Origin: Planctomycetota bacterium
GTDB taxonomy: Bacteria; Planctomycetota; UBA8742; UBA2392
Reading direction: 5' to 3'
DNA length: 64,000 bases
Assembly: GCA_003576915.1 (NCBI GenBank)
Contig: QEVF01000015.1
Coordinates: forward strand, 40,466-104,465
Shown here: piece by piece, positions 7,875 to 17,000 of the stretch
How positions within the stretch are numbered: position 1 is the stretch's first letter
How the letters are laid out: every line of letters begins with the position of its first letter
The notes under the pieces: model-generated
Database searches by the model: none
Seen by the model: the letters and a program-made list of their open reading frames with translations, nothing else
What the model was told of the DNA's origin: nothing
Position numbers and translations under genes: made by a program

Positions 7875-9197
7875 ATGCCGCGCCATTTTGCCTTTCTGGC
7901 CCTGGGGATCGCGTTGCTGGCCCAGACCGCCGCCGCCCAAGAGGCCTCTGATGCCTTCAATCTCTTTCGTGTCTCGGGCCGCGCCTGGACCACGCGCAGC
8001 GTTCACTGGGAACGAGGCAAGCCTGCCACAGTGACCCTTGAGCGCGTCGAGGTCACTGATGTCCGCGATGACGGCTGCCGCCTCAAGCGCCAGAGATTGA
8101 ACAGCTACGGCCTGCCCGAGGGTGAGCCCGCAACGGAGGACGTCGTTTTCAACGCGGCTTTGAAGCAGACCTTTGAGCATCCCGCGGACGCAAGACGTCT
8201 GAACCTCAGCGCGGCCGGGTTGTCCTGGAAGGCCTCAAAACTGACAAAGCGCGGCGACGCCTCCAACCTCGAAGAGAGCCGCAGTCTGAGGTATCCCGCT
8301 CTGCTTCTGCACCGCAGTGAGGTGCGGCAGAACGGTGCCACGATTGTCGAGCTGGTGGAGTTCCGCCTGGCCGAGCCGGACCCCTTTGCGCTTTACCGCC
8401 TGGCGGGGCGCAAGTGGGTTCACCGCATCACTGGGGCCGACGGCCAGGTCACATTCGAGGCCGGAGAAGTGACTGAAACGGGAGAAGCCAGGGCCAGGGT
8501 GCGGCTCTATGCCAGCGACGCCCAGGGCCAGATTCTGGCCGGGGCCAAAGAGAGTGAGCAAGTCATCGAGTTTGAGACGGCCAAGCCCTGGCAGGCACCG
8601 GCGGCTGGGGCGGGCGTCGAAATCAAGGATGCCTCGTTCAACGCCGGCGGGATTCAGTGGGCCGCCCTGCGCGTGACGGCAGCCGGAAAGGTCTCCCACT
8701 ATGCTCGCAATTGGCCCGGCCTGGAGCTGGATGTCGAGGTTGGCGGCACGCGCAGGACTCTCGAGTGTTTTTACACGGGGCACGGCACGGGGCAGTTTTA
8801 CGCCACGAAGGGGAATTTCGTGTTGGCGCGGGCAGCCACTCTGATGGAGCAGATGCCGCCCATCGTCAACTACATGAGGCAGGAAGTGGTCGCGGTGGGG
8901 GAGCGCGAGGGCACGCTGCGCATGACCACCTACGACTCTGCCATGAACAAACTGGTCAGCAGCGACTCCAAGCTCCCGCGGTCGGGCCTCAAGGATAGTC
9001 CCCATCGGGGCGAGGAACCCGTGGAGGAGCTGGTCTTCATTCGAGGCAGTGGCGGCTTTTACTGCCTGCGGCAGAAGTTCTCGGCCGACGCCTCCACGAC
9101 GACCATTTGGCTGCATTGCGGGGCTACCTTGAAGATGCGGACGGTATCTCAGAATTTTTCGTTGGCGCATGATGCCGTGGAACTTCGCCTGCGCTGA
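7875..9197 (+). CDS. Exported protein of unknown function with two internal repeats
   Basis: 440 residues. The start at 7875 is fixed by GGAGG five bases upstream and by a classical signal peptide (FAFLALGIALLAQTAAAQ, cleavage after AAAQ likely); a frame open from 7824 is rejected. The body contains two similar units, one beginning FNLFRVSGRAWTTR (near residue 27) and one FALYRLAGRKWVHR (near 170). Each is followed by strands of the form VTLERVEVTDV / VTFEAGEVTETG, and a closing strand set ending ELVEFRL in the first unit. This resembles the single unit of the lipoprotein at 7211. No catalytic motif is seen. It is probably periplasmic. Confidence 0.75.
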   Translation: MPRHFAFLALGIALLAQTAAAQEASDAFNLFRVSGRAWTTRSVHWERGKPATVTLERVEVTDVRDDGCRLKRQRLNSYGLPEGEPATEDVVFNAALKQTFEHPADARRLNLSAAGLSWKASKLTKRGDASNLEESRSLRYPALLLHRSEVRQNGATIVELVEFRLAEPDPFALYRLAGRKWVHRITGADGQVTFEAGEVTETGEARARVRLYASDAQGQILAGAKESEQVIEFETAKPWQAPAAGAGVEIKDASFNAGGIQWAALRVTAAGKVSHYARNWPGLELDVEVGGTRRTLECFYTGHGTGQFYATKGNFVLARAATLMEQMPPIVNYMRQEVVAVGEREGTLRMTTYDSAMNKLVSSDSKLPRSGLKDSPHRGEEPVEELVFIRGSGGFYCLRQKFSADASTTTIWLHCGATLKMRTVSQNFSLAHDAVELRLR

Positions 9198-9303
9198 TTT
9201 CTGCCTGAATTCCGGCAGCGAGGCTTTGCGCCTCGGTGTGGCTTGGTTTGGTGATGGCGGCGGTATAGAATCTCCATGCGGGAATTTCGTGCGAAAGGCA
9301 TCC

Positions 9304-10275
9304 ATGGCGCGCAGGATACTCTCTGGTTTGCTGGTCTTGCTGGTACTGCTGCTGGCGGTCCACAAGGCACAAGCACAGTCCAAGCCCACCGGCAAGGAGT
9401 TCAAAGACGGCTGGAGCACCTGGGCCGACGCCAAGGTCGGCGACTGGGCCGAGTACCAGGTCGGCAAGGAAATCAAGCGGCGTTACGAAGTGGTCAAGGT
9501 TTCGGGCGATGTGATCACCTGGTCAGAAGCCCTGACCATGAACGGCAAGTCCGAGGACCCCAAGGAGAAGAAGCCCGCGGACTGGTGGAAGATCAAGCCC
9601 CTGAGCGGCAAGGTGCCGCCGAACCTCAACCCGGTATGGTCGGTGGCCGAGATCAAGGTGGACGACCTTGTGCTCAAGTGCGACGTCGTTTCCTGGATGA
9701 ACGGCAACCTGAGCAACGAAGTCTACTTCTGCAAGGATGTTCCCTGCGGCGGCCTCGTGAAGTTCATGATGGACGGCCAGGCTACCATCTGGCTGGCGAA
9801 TTTCGGCGACAAGGACAACAAGGTTGGAAAGCTCAAGGGCAGCGACCCGAACGCCGGTAGAGCCGCGAACTTGCCCGCCTTTTACGCGACCTCCGGCAAC
9901 GTGAGCGTGCACAAGCAGACGAAGGGCGAGGCTGTGAGCTACTACAAGCGTGCCGTGCTTGAAGGCGGATCGCGCGAGGCAAAACTGACCCAGACGCCGT
10001 GCGACGCCGAGGGTAAGTCGGCCGCGGATGCCAAATCGGAAGACATCGTGATCAAGGCCGAAGAGTGGCTGCCCGCCAAGTCCAAGCCCCTGGCGCGAGG
10101 CGAAAAGGTGAGGGTGACGGCCGGCGAGTATGCCTGCGACGTCTACGAAGTCGTTGAGGGCAGCGCCAGAACCAAGATCTGGCTGTCGGCCGAGGGCGTG
10201 GTGGTCAAGTCCGAGACCTTTGAAAACGGCAAGCTGACGTCAAGCACTGAAGTCGTGCGCATGAGCCAGCGCTGA
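9304..10275 (+). CDS. Exported protein, paralogue of the two preceding genes
   Basis: 323 residues starting at the ATG at 9304. The signal peptide (LSGLLVLLVLLLAVHKAQAQ) favours this start over the frame opening at 9169, which overlaps the previous gene. Two units are visible: one starting AKVGDWAEYQVG and closing with CGGLVKFMMDGQATIWL, and a second closing GEYACDVYEVVEG...TKIWLSAEGVVVKSETFENG. The G-W-Y start and the W-S-x-x-G-V-V-x-K-x-E end parallel the lipoprotein at 7211 (WTSDKFGLVAKMES). Terminator-like hairpins follow. Function unknown. Confidence 0.75.
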   Translation: MARRILSGLLVLLVLLLAVHKAQAQSKPTGKEFKDGWSTWADAKVGDWAEYQVGKEIKRRYEVVKVSGDVITWSEALTMNGKSEDPKEKKPADWWKIKPLSGKVPPNLNPVWSVAEIKVDDLVLKCDVVSWMNGNLSNEVYFCKDVPCGGLVKFMMDGQATIWLANFGDKDNKVGKLKGSDPNAGRAANLPAFYATSGNVSVHKQTKGEAVSYYKRAVLEGGSREAKLTQTPCDAEGKSAADAKSEDIVIKAEEWLPAKSKPLARGEKVRVTAGEYACDVYEVVEGSARTKIWLSAEGVVVKSETFENGKLTSSTEVVRMSQR

Positions 10276-10323
10276 TCGATCCAGGTCCGGGTCAGTGCGT
10301 GCCCAACGCCTGTGCCGAAGGTT

Positions 10324-10351
10324 CAGGGCCCCTTGGGGCCCTGATTCGTTT
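10324..10351 (+). terminator. Terminator after the exported-protein gene
   Basis: Nine-base stem CAGGGCCCC / GGGGCCCTG with a TT loop, followed by ATTCGTTT, 49 bases after the stop at 10275. Confidence 0.7.
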
Positions 10352-10367
10352 CCGAAGCCATATCCCA

Positions 10368-10398
10368 AGGCAAAGGGGCCCGGTTTTACCCGGGCCCC
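10368..10398 (-). terminator. Terminator of the minus-strand TPR gene
   Basis: Nine-base stem GGGGCCCGG / CCGGGCCCC (10375-10398). Read on the minus strand it is followed by TTTGCCTT. It lies 25 bases past the stop of the convergent TPR gene. With the plus-strand hairpin next to it, it separates two converging transcripts. Confidence 0.65.
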
Positions 10399-10422
10399 GC
10401 TGTGCCGGCTTGCAGAAGCTCC

Positions 10423-11496
10423 TTACTTGCCGTCTTTGGCCTTGGCCTGACGCAGCTCGTTGGGATAGCCGGCGTTGAGCGCCTCTTCCAGCTTTTCCAT
10501 GCGCTCCTTGAACTTGCTGTCCGAGGCCATGGCGTTCTTGGCCGCGCGCCAGGCCTGGGCCAGGCAATAGCCCTCGCTGTTGCCGCCGATCCACCAAGCG
10601 TAGTAGGCGCCCATCATGTAAGCGTTGTAGGCAGCTTCATAGGTCTGGCGGCCGTCGAACAGACAGTCGCCGAGCACTCGATAAGCCACGGCCAGCGCCG
10701 CGTCGTCATCGAAGCTGTTCTTGTCTTCGAGGGATTCGTCTTTGGTGATGGGCTCGACTATGGCCTGGGCGTCGGCGTATTTCTTCTGCGCCACAAGCGC
10801 AAGACCCGACCACGAATCGGCCTTGGCCTTCAGGCTCCTGTCGTTGCCCGCAAACTTGGCGGCGTCACGGAATGCGGCCAGAGCGGCGTCAAAACGGCCG
10901 GCGCCGATCTCCAGTTCGCCCAGGGCCTGGCTCCCGCGGTTGTCGAAGGGATTTCCCAGGCGCGCCATGTCCTTGTATGTCTGGCGGGCGCCATCGAGGT
11001 CCTTGCCCATGATCTGCATGCGGGCCAGCAACGGAAACGCATCGCCGAGGAAGAAGCCGTCCTTGTAGGCGGCAACGTAGGCCCGCACGCGGTCGGCGGC
11101 CTGCCGCGCGGTGCTTTCGCTGGCGTCGCTGGCGTAGAGCTGGGCGAGCAGAAAGAGCGCGTGCTCCTTGTTCAGAGGGCTGCCCGTCTTGCTCTCATTC
11201 TCCAGCGTGGAGGCCGCGCGGGCGGGATCCGCGGCCATGTTCTGGATGGCCGAAGAAAGAGTCTCGCTCAGGCTTCCCTGCTCCGTGGTACGGTTGACGC
11301 TGACCAGGTCCTTGCGCGCCACGGACTTCGACTTGCCGTCAGAGGTCTTGTACTCAACCTTGGCCCAGGACCAGGCCGTGACCATCACGCCGTTGTCCGT
11401 CTGGACTTCCCTGCCGGCCATGTAGCTCACCGTGTCCGCCCACAGCAGGGGCGACAGCAGCGAGCAAAGGGCAAACACCGTCATCAACTTGCGCAT
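10423..11496 (-). CDS. Exported TPR-repeat protein
   Basis: 357 residues from the ATG at 11496, which has GGAG seven bases upstream and begins a signal peptide (MTVFALCSLLSPLLWA); the longer frame from 11658 is rejected. The N-terminal 75 residues of the mature protein include a small beta segment (GREVQTDNGVMVTAWSWAKV). The rest is helical with TPR-like pairs, for instance GAGRFDAALAAFRDAAKFAG and LVAQKKYADAQAIVEPI. A periplasmic scaffold is plausible. No enzyme motif is seen. Confidence 0.75.
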   Translation of the reverse strand: MRKLMTVFALCSLLSPLLWADTVSYMAGREVQTDNGVMVTAWSWAKVEYKTSDGKSKSVARKDLVSVNRTTEQGSLSETLSSAIQNMAADPARAASTLENESKTGSPLNKEHALFLLAQLYASDASESTARQAADRVRAYVAAYKDGFFLGDAFPLLARMQIMGKDLDGARQTYKDMARLGNPFDNRGSQALGELEIGAGRFDAALAAFRDAAKFAGNDRSLKAKADSWSGLALVAQKKYADAQAIVEPITKDESLEDKNSFDDDAALAVAYRVLGDCLFDGRQTYEAAYNAYMMGAYYAWWIGGNSEGYCLAQAWRAAKNAMASDSKFKERMEKLEEALNAGYPNELRQAKAKDGK

Positions 11497-11591
11497 CAGA
11501 GATCTCCGCGGGGGCCCCAGAGTTTGCCCCCAAGTCCTGTCGTGTTCAAGGCTTGGCCCTGCACCTATCAACGGCCCGGCCCTCGCGCGGT

Positions 11592-12536
11592 TCAGGCCAC
11601 CAGCCGTGAAATGTCCCGCGCAAGAGACTTGGCCGCTTCGGCCACGGCCTCGCGCCACCGGCCCATGCCATAGTCCTTCAGGGGGCCCGAAGCGTAAGCG
11701 TGCATCACCCCGCGCGACGAGTTCACTATCGCCCCCCGGCCCTCGGCGTTGAAGCAGGCCCGGATCGTCTCCAGCGCCCCGCCCTGCGCGCCGTAGCCAG
11801 GCACCAGAAACAGCGCCCGTGGCATCAGCTCGCGCATGCGCCGCGCGGCATCAAGGTGGGTCGCGCCGACCACCGCGCCCACGGAAGAGAAGCCGCTCGT
11901 GCCGATGCTCTGGGCGCCCCAGGTGTTGATCTGCGCGGCCACGCGCTCGACCAGCGTGCCACCCTCGGCCAGGGGCAGTTCCTGAAACTCGGCGCTGCCA
12001 GTGTTGCTGGTGCGGGCCAGAATGAACAGGCCGCCGCCCGTCTGTGTGGCCCGCTCCACGAAGGGCACGATGGAATCTCCACCGAGATAGGGGTTGATCG
12101 TGGCGCCGTCGGCGTGCAGCGATGGCAACTCAATGCCCTTGACCCTGGCGCCGCCAAACAGGCTCTGCGCGTAGGCTTCCGCCGTGGTGCCGATATCGCC
12201 GCGCTTCACGTCGGCAATGATGAGCAGGCCCTTCTTCTGGCCATACTCGCACACGGCGCCGAGGTCGGCGCTTCCCTCAGGGCCGAGGGCCTCAAAGAAC
12301 GCTGCCTGCGGCTTGAGGGCCGCAACGTGGGGCTCCACGAGATCAATGACCTCGCAGCAGAATTGCCGCACAGCCGAGCGAACGGCAGCGGGGGTGCGGC
12401 CGTACTGGTCGAAGGCGCGCTCATAGAACTCCTCCGGAATCCAGTCCAGGCGCGGGTCCAGGCCCGCGCACACGGGCGCCTGCTTGCGCGCGATGGCGTC
12501 GAGGAGGCGGTCTGCGAAGTGCTTGATCATGGCCAT
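11592..12536 (-). CDS. pyrF: Orotidine 5'-phosphate decarboxylase
   Basis: Last step of de novo UMP synthesis. 314 residues, the size of the longer type-2 OMP decarboxylases rather than the 230-residue E. coli type. The catalytic signature IIADVKRGDIGTTAEAYA carries the Asp-Lys-x-x-Asp charge network; CAGLDPRLDWIPEEF near the N-terminus and LVPGYGAQGG near the C-terminus fit the barrel and phosphate-binding ends. Two ATG codons (12536 and 12530) are possible starts and neither has a strong ribosome-binding site. It is divergent from mraZ. Confidence 0.95.
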   Translation of the reverse strand: MAMIKHFADRLLDAIARKQAPVCAGLDPRLDWIPEEFYERAFDQYGRTPAAVRSAVRQFCCEVIDLVEPHVAALKPQAAFFEALGPEGSADLGAVCEYGQKKGLLIIADVKRGDIGTTAEAYAQSLFGGARVKGIELPSLHADGATINPYLGGDSIVPFVERATQTGGGLFILARTSNTGSAEFQELPLAEGGTLVERVAAQINTWGAQSIGTSGFSSVGAVVGATHLDAARRMRELMPRALFLVPGYGAQGGALETIRACFNAEGRGAIVNSSRGVMHAYASGPLKDYGMGRWREAVAEAAKSLARDISRLVA

Positions 12537-12847
12537 GGGAGCGGGTTTTCAGCTCGGAACAGGACTCTGTGGCAACCGGTGGGTGATTGTGCCTGCTCCG
12601 GGGCCGAAGTTCGGCGCAAAAATTGACGTGGCGCGGCAGTTTGAGTGGGCATGGGGACTGTGGACAGCCTGTCAGTAAGTTCTGATTTACGCTACAGAAT
12701 GTGGTGATTGATGGCTGTTTACCAGCCTAATGGTAGTGCGACGGCAAGTGGGTGATTCGCCCACAATTCTGAAAATTCTTGAAGAAAGTGGGTCTGATAA
12801 TTGGACAGGTGGGGCAAAGTGGGTTACTTTCCTTGCGGGTGGAACGC
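12537..12847. promoter_or_regulatory. Divergent pyrF-mraZ intergenic region with candidate MraZ boxes
   Basis: 311 bases. AAAGTGGG occurs at 12785-12792 and again at 12816-12823, 31 bases apart (three helical turns). A further GTGGG at 12809-12813 lies exactly 10 bases before the second copy. MraZ proteins autoregulate by binding short G-rich direct repeats with about 10-bp spacing just before their own gene, so these are good operator candidates. An inverted repeat GTGGG-N7-CCCAC sits at 12748-12764. A -10-like GATAAT lies at 12796-12801, without a clear -35 partner. Confidence 0.5.
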
Positions 12848-13348
12848 ATGGTCGGCGTGTCGCGCTACATTGGTGAAGCGCAAACCATCATCGACGCGAA
12901 GAACCGAATCACCCTGCCGGCCAAGTTTCGCGGCAGGTTGCCGGTGTCGCCCGATGGTTCGATCCTGCTTTACGTCATGCCGGGGCCCGAGATTCCCTGC
13001 CTGGAAGTGTTCGACATGGTCAGTGGCGAGCGAAGGATTGCAGAGCTGACAGGTGAGGCCGGTCTGCCGGGACCCGAGCAGCTCAAGCGGCAGTCCCTGC
13101 TGGGAATGATGGAGCTGTGCGAGTGCGACAAGCAGGGACGAATTCTGCTTCCTGCCAAACACGTGACATGGGCGAAGTTGAAGGGGGAAGTGCGGGTCAG
13201 TGGTCGGGGTGACCGCCTGCTCCTCTACTGCGCCGAGGAGGTCAAGGCCTCCAACGCGCTGCTGGATCTGGATGATCTTGATCCGGGCCAGATCGCCAAG
13301 CTGTACGAAGCAGCAAAGATACAGGGCAGCAAAGCGGTTTCAGGTTAA
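12848..13348 (+). CDS. mraZ: Transcriptional regulator MraZ
   Basis: DNA-binding regulator at the head of the division and cell-wall operon. I choose the ATG at 12848 (GGTGG five bases upstream), giving 166 residues; starting at 12779 would place the repeated GTGGG boxes inside the gene. Both half-sites of the AbrB/MraZ fold are present: IDAKNRITLPAKFR near residue 16 and CDKQGRILLPAKHV near 93, the duplicated D-x-x-x-R motif used for DNA contact. The protein is slightly longer than E. coli MraZ (152). Confidence 0.93.
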   Translation: MVGVSRYIGEAQTIIDAKNRITLPAKFRGRLPVSPDGSILLYVMPGPEIPCLEVFDMVSGERRIAELTGEAGLPGPEQLKRQSLLGMMELCECDKQGRILLPAKHVTWAKLKGEVRVSGRGDRLLLYCAEEVKASNALLDLDDLDPGQIAKLYEAAKIQGSKAVSG

Positions 13349-13570
13349 GTTCCCTTTGGCCTGAGCCGATAACAGCCGAGGCGGTGAAGTTTCGCTTCGG
13401 CTCGGAGCAGTCAGCCGCGCCCGTCGGCCGCGATATGTCCGACCGCCAGTCGCCCGGTGCAAGGGCGTCACACGCAAACGCAAGCCAACTTCAAGCACGA
13501 AGCCCGCGCGCCGACGCGCGACGGAAACTTCGTGCCTTCAGATACCCGGATGATTTCAGGGGGACGGTAC

Positions 13571-13831
13571 ATGGATTTTGTCAACGAGGTTCCGCAGCAC
13601 GATCCCAACGGTCTGGCCGCGGTGGCGGCGCTGCTCGGCAGCGGGGACAGCTTCAGCGACGAGCAACTGCTGGCGCGCCGCGAGGAAATCCGCAAGTGTC
13701 AGTCGCTGCTCAAGCGCGTCCAGAAGCTGTTTTGCGACGTCGACTTCAGCGAGCACGTCACCGGCCTGATTCGCGCGCTGGACAAGGCCGAGGCGCGCGA
13801 GAGCGCCCGCATGATCGCGGTGCACGCGTGA
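13571..13831 (+). CDS. Small uncharacterised protein between mraZ and rsmH
   Basis: 86 residues from the ATG at 13571, preceded by AGGGGGA at seven bases. The sequence is acidic and helical (LLARREEIRKCQSLLKRVQK, then FSEHVTGLIRALDKAEARES) with no membrane segment or known domain. It ends four bases before rsmH, so it belongs to the operon. The 222 bases between mraZ and this gene hold nothing I can name. The start could also be the ATG at 13550. Confidence 0.65.
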   Translation: MDFVNEVPQHDPNGLAAVAALLGSGDSFSDEQLLARREEIRKCQSLLKRVQKLFCDVDFSEHVTGLIRALDKAEARESARMIAVHA

Positions 13832-13835
13832 GTCA

Positions 13836-14767
<932 letters not shown>

Positions 14768-14771
<4 letters not shown>

Positions 14772-15097
14772 ACCTGGGTACTTCACTGATCGCAGTGGTC
14801 TTCTTCGTGGGCCTGGCAGCCATTGTCGTGGCCCAGCGGCTTGAGATCCGCAGCGCCGGCTACCGCGTCGGCAAGGCTGAGAAGGAACTGCTCAAGCTCG
14901 ACGAGGAAATCCGCGTCCTGCGCGCCAGGAAGGCCCAGGCCGAAGACCCGCGCAACCTCTGGAAGAAAGTGCAGGAGCTGGGCCTGCCCCTGGTGCCCCC
15001 CGAGTTCAAGGAAGAGCCCGAAAAGCCCGGCGCCAAGGGGACTCCCAGGCCCGCGTCGCGGGACGCCAAACCGGCCCAGGCCAGGAAACAGGGGTAG
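14768..15097 (+). CDS. ftsL: FtsL-like division protein
   Basis: 109 residues: one N-terminal membrane helix (SLIAVVFFVGLAAIVVAQ), then a coiled coil (VGKAEKELLKLDEEIRVLRA) and a Pro/Lys-rich tail. Sequence similarity in this family is too weak to see directly. The assignment rests on topology, size and the conserved position between rsmH and ftsI, where FtsL bridges the divisome and the transpeptidase. It overlaps rsmH by four bases and ends two bases before ftsI. Confidence 0.75.
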
Positions 15098-15099
15098 AT

Positions 15100-16998
15100 A
15101 TGCGCCATTGGCTCCACTGGTTCATGGCGTCCGGCGCCGGCGCCCAATCGCCGCGCAAAGTCGCGGTTTGGATTCTCGGCTTTGTTGTCGCGGTGTTCGC
15201 CGGGCTGGCCGGGCGGCTCTACTCGCTGCAGGTCATGCACCACGAGGACTACCTCGAGCAACGCAATCGCAGCAGTACGCGGACCATTACCCTGCCCGGA
15301 GAGCGCGGCGCCATTGTCACCTCCGACCAAGTCGCGCTCGCGCGCACGACCTTTTCGGGGAACTCCCTGGTCATCAATCCCCGCGCTGTGCCTGCCGCCG
15401 AGCGCGAAGACCTCGCGCGCCGCATTGCGGGCATCATCGGGCGCGACGACGCCTTTGCCCGGAAGCTGGCGCTGGAGCTCTTCAGGCGTCGCGACAGCTA
15501 CTACTACTGCGTCGCCCGTGAACTGTCTGAGGAAGCCGCCGAGGACGTCAAGCGCGCCATCAAGGATAAGCGGTTGCCCGGCGTCGAACTCCGCGCCGTC
15601 GAGACGCGCGAGTATCCGCTGGGTGTTTTCGCGCCCCACATCGTCGGTTTTGTCGGCGCCGACAAGGTGGGCCAGGAAGGCGTCGAGCGCCTCCTGGACG
15701 GAATGTTGGCGCCCCGGCCCGGCAGGCGTGTCACGACGGTGGACGCACTTGGCCGACCCGTTCAGGGCGTGGCCGATGTCGTGGAGCCCGCGACGAACGG
15801 GGCCACAGTGGAACTGACCATCAACGCGGCCATCCAGGCCATTGTCGAAGAAGAGTTGAAGGCATGCGTGGAGAAGTGGGACCCCGTGAGTGTCGCGATT
15901 GTGGTCATGGAGACTCACACCGGCGCCGTTCTCGGCATGGCCAACTTCCCCAACTTCGACCCCAACAACCCCGGCGCCAATCCGGAAGGCCGCCGCAACA
16001 TCGCGATCACGGACGCCTTCGAGCCCGGCTCGATGTTCAAGCCCTTGATCGTGTGCGGCGCCTATCAGCTTGGCCTGCTGCACCCCGACTCGATTCTGCC
16101 CTATACTCCCACGCTCAGCGTGCCGGGACGGCGCAAAGCCGTCAGTGACGGCACCCACCCCATTCCCCAGAACTGCCTCGTGCCTTTCAACGGCGGCTGG
16201 GGCGCCCAGGTCGATGTCGGCCTGGTGAAGTCGAGCAACACGCAGATGACCCGCATCGGCCTTCTGCTGGGGCAGGAGCGCCTGTATGAGCACTTGCGCA
16301 ACTGCGCCTTTGGCACCCGCACCGGCTTTGATCTCGGCGGCACCCCATTCGGAGAGAGCCCCGGTCGTTTGAGGCCCCTCGAGCAATGGCGGCAGGGAAG
16401 TTCCATACCCTCCATCTGCATGGGTTACGAAGTGCAGGTTACGGCGCTGCAGATGCTCAACAGCTTCAACGCCATTGCCAACGGCGGAGATCTGCTCAAG
16501 CCCTACGTGGTCAAGCGCGTGACTGCCGCGGACGGAGAAGTGCTCTATGAGCGGCAACCGGAACTGCTGCGGCACAGCGGCCTGAGCGCCGAGGTGACCC
16601 GGGAGAAGATGAACTCCACGCTCAAGCGCGTGGTCAGCGCCGAGGGCACCGCCAAGGGCGCCAAACTCAGCGAGTATGTGATTGCGGGCAAAACGGGCAC
16701 GGCCCACAAGGTCAAAAACGGCCAGTACAGTGAAGACAAAATCTGCAGCTTCGTGGGATACGCCCCCGCCGACCAGCCCCGCATCTCCGTCATTGTGGTG
16801 GTGAACGAGGCGCGGGCCAAGGTGCTCAACCGCTGGGGTTACCCCATTCTGCACTACGGCGGCACCGTGGCGGCGCCGACGATGTCCCGCATTACGCTTC
16901 GCACCCTCAAGTATCTCGGGGTCTCAGAAACCGAGCCCGAACTGCCCGCTCTGGGCGAGGGGCTCGTTGAAGTCAGCCGCAAGCCGGCAAAGGACTGA
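15100..16998 (+). CDS. ftsI: Division-type penicillin-binding protein (transpeptidase, FtsI/PBP3-like)
   Basis: Class B penicillin-binding protein that cross-links septal peptidoglycan. 632 residues: one N-terminal membrane helix (about 22-42), a dimerisation domain with the GRLYSLQVMHHEDY and GERGAI motifs, then the transpeptidase. All three active-site motifs are present: SMFK with the nucleophile Ser311, SSN at 378-380, and KTG at 531-533. There is no C-terminal PASTA domain. The dcw position supports FtsI over the elongation enzyme PBP2. Confidence 0.93.
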   Translation: MRHWLHWFMASGAGAQSPRKVAVWILGFVVAVFAGLAGRLYSLQVMHHEDYLEQRNRSSTRTITLPGERGAIVTSDQVALARTTFSGNSLVINPRAVPAAEREDLARRIAGIIGRDDAFARKLALELFRRRDSYYYCVARELSEEAAEDVKRAIKDKRLPGVELRAVETREYPLGVFAPHIVGFVGADKVGQEGVERLLDGMLAPRPGRRVTTVDALGRPVQGVADVVEPATNGATVELTINAAIQAIVEEELKACVEKWDPVSVAIVVMETHTGAVLGMANFPNFDPNNPGANPEGRRNIAITDAFEPGSMFKPLIVCGAYQLGLLHPDSILPYTPTLSVPGRRKAVSDGTHPIPQNCLVPFNGGWGAQVDVGLVKSSNTQMTRIGLLLGQERLYEHLRNCAFGTRTGFDLGGTPFGESPGRLRPLEQWRQGSSIPSICMGYEVQVTALQMLNSFNAIANGGDLLKPYVVKRVTAADGEVLYERQPELLRHSGLSAEVTREKMNSTLKRVVSAEGTAKGAKLSEYVIAGKTGTAHKVKNGQYSEDKICSFVGYAPADQPRISVIVVVNEARAKVLNRWGYPILHYGGTVAAPTMSRITLRTLKYLGVSETEPELPALGEGLVEVSRKPAKD

Positions 16999-17000
16999 CC

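Noticed and set aside
12779..12847. Upstream start for mraZ at 12779
   Set aside because: It would place the phased GTGGG repeats inside the coding sequence and lacks the family N-terminus; the ATG at 12848 has a better ribosome-binding site.
14860..16854. 664-residue open frame antisense to ftsL/ftsI
   Set aside because: Shadow of genes with complete catalytic motifs; its own translation is Gly/Ala/His-rich with no family feature.
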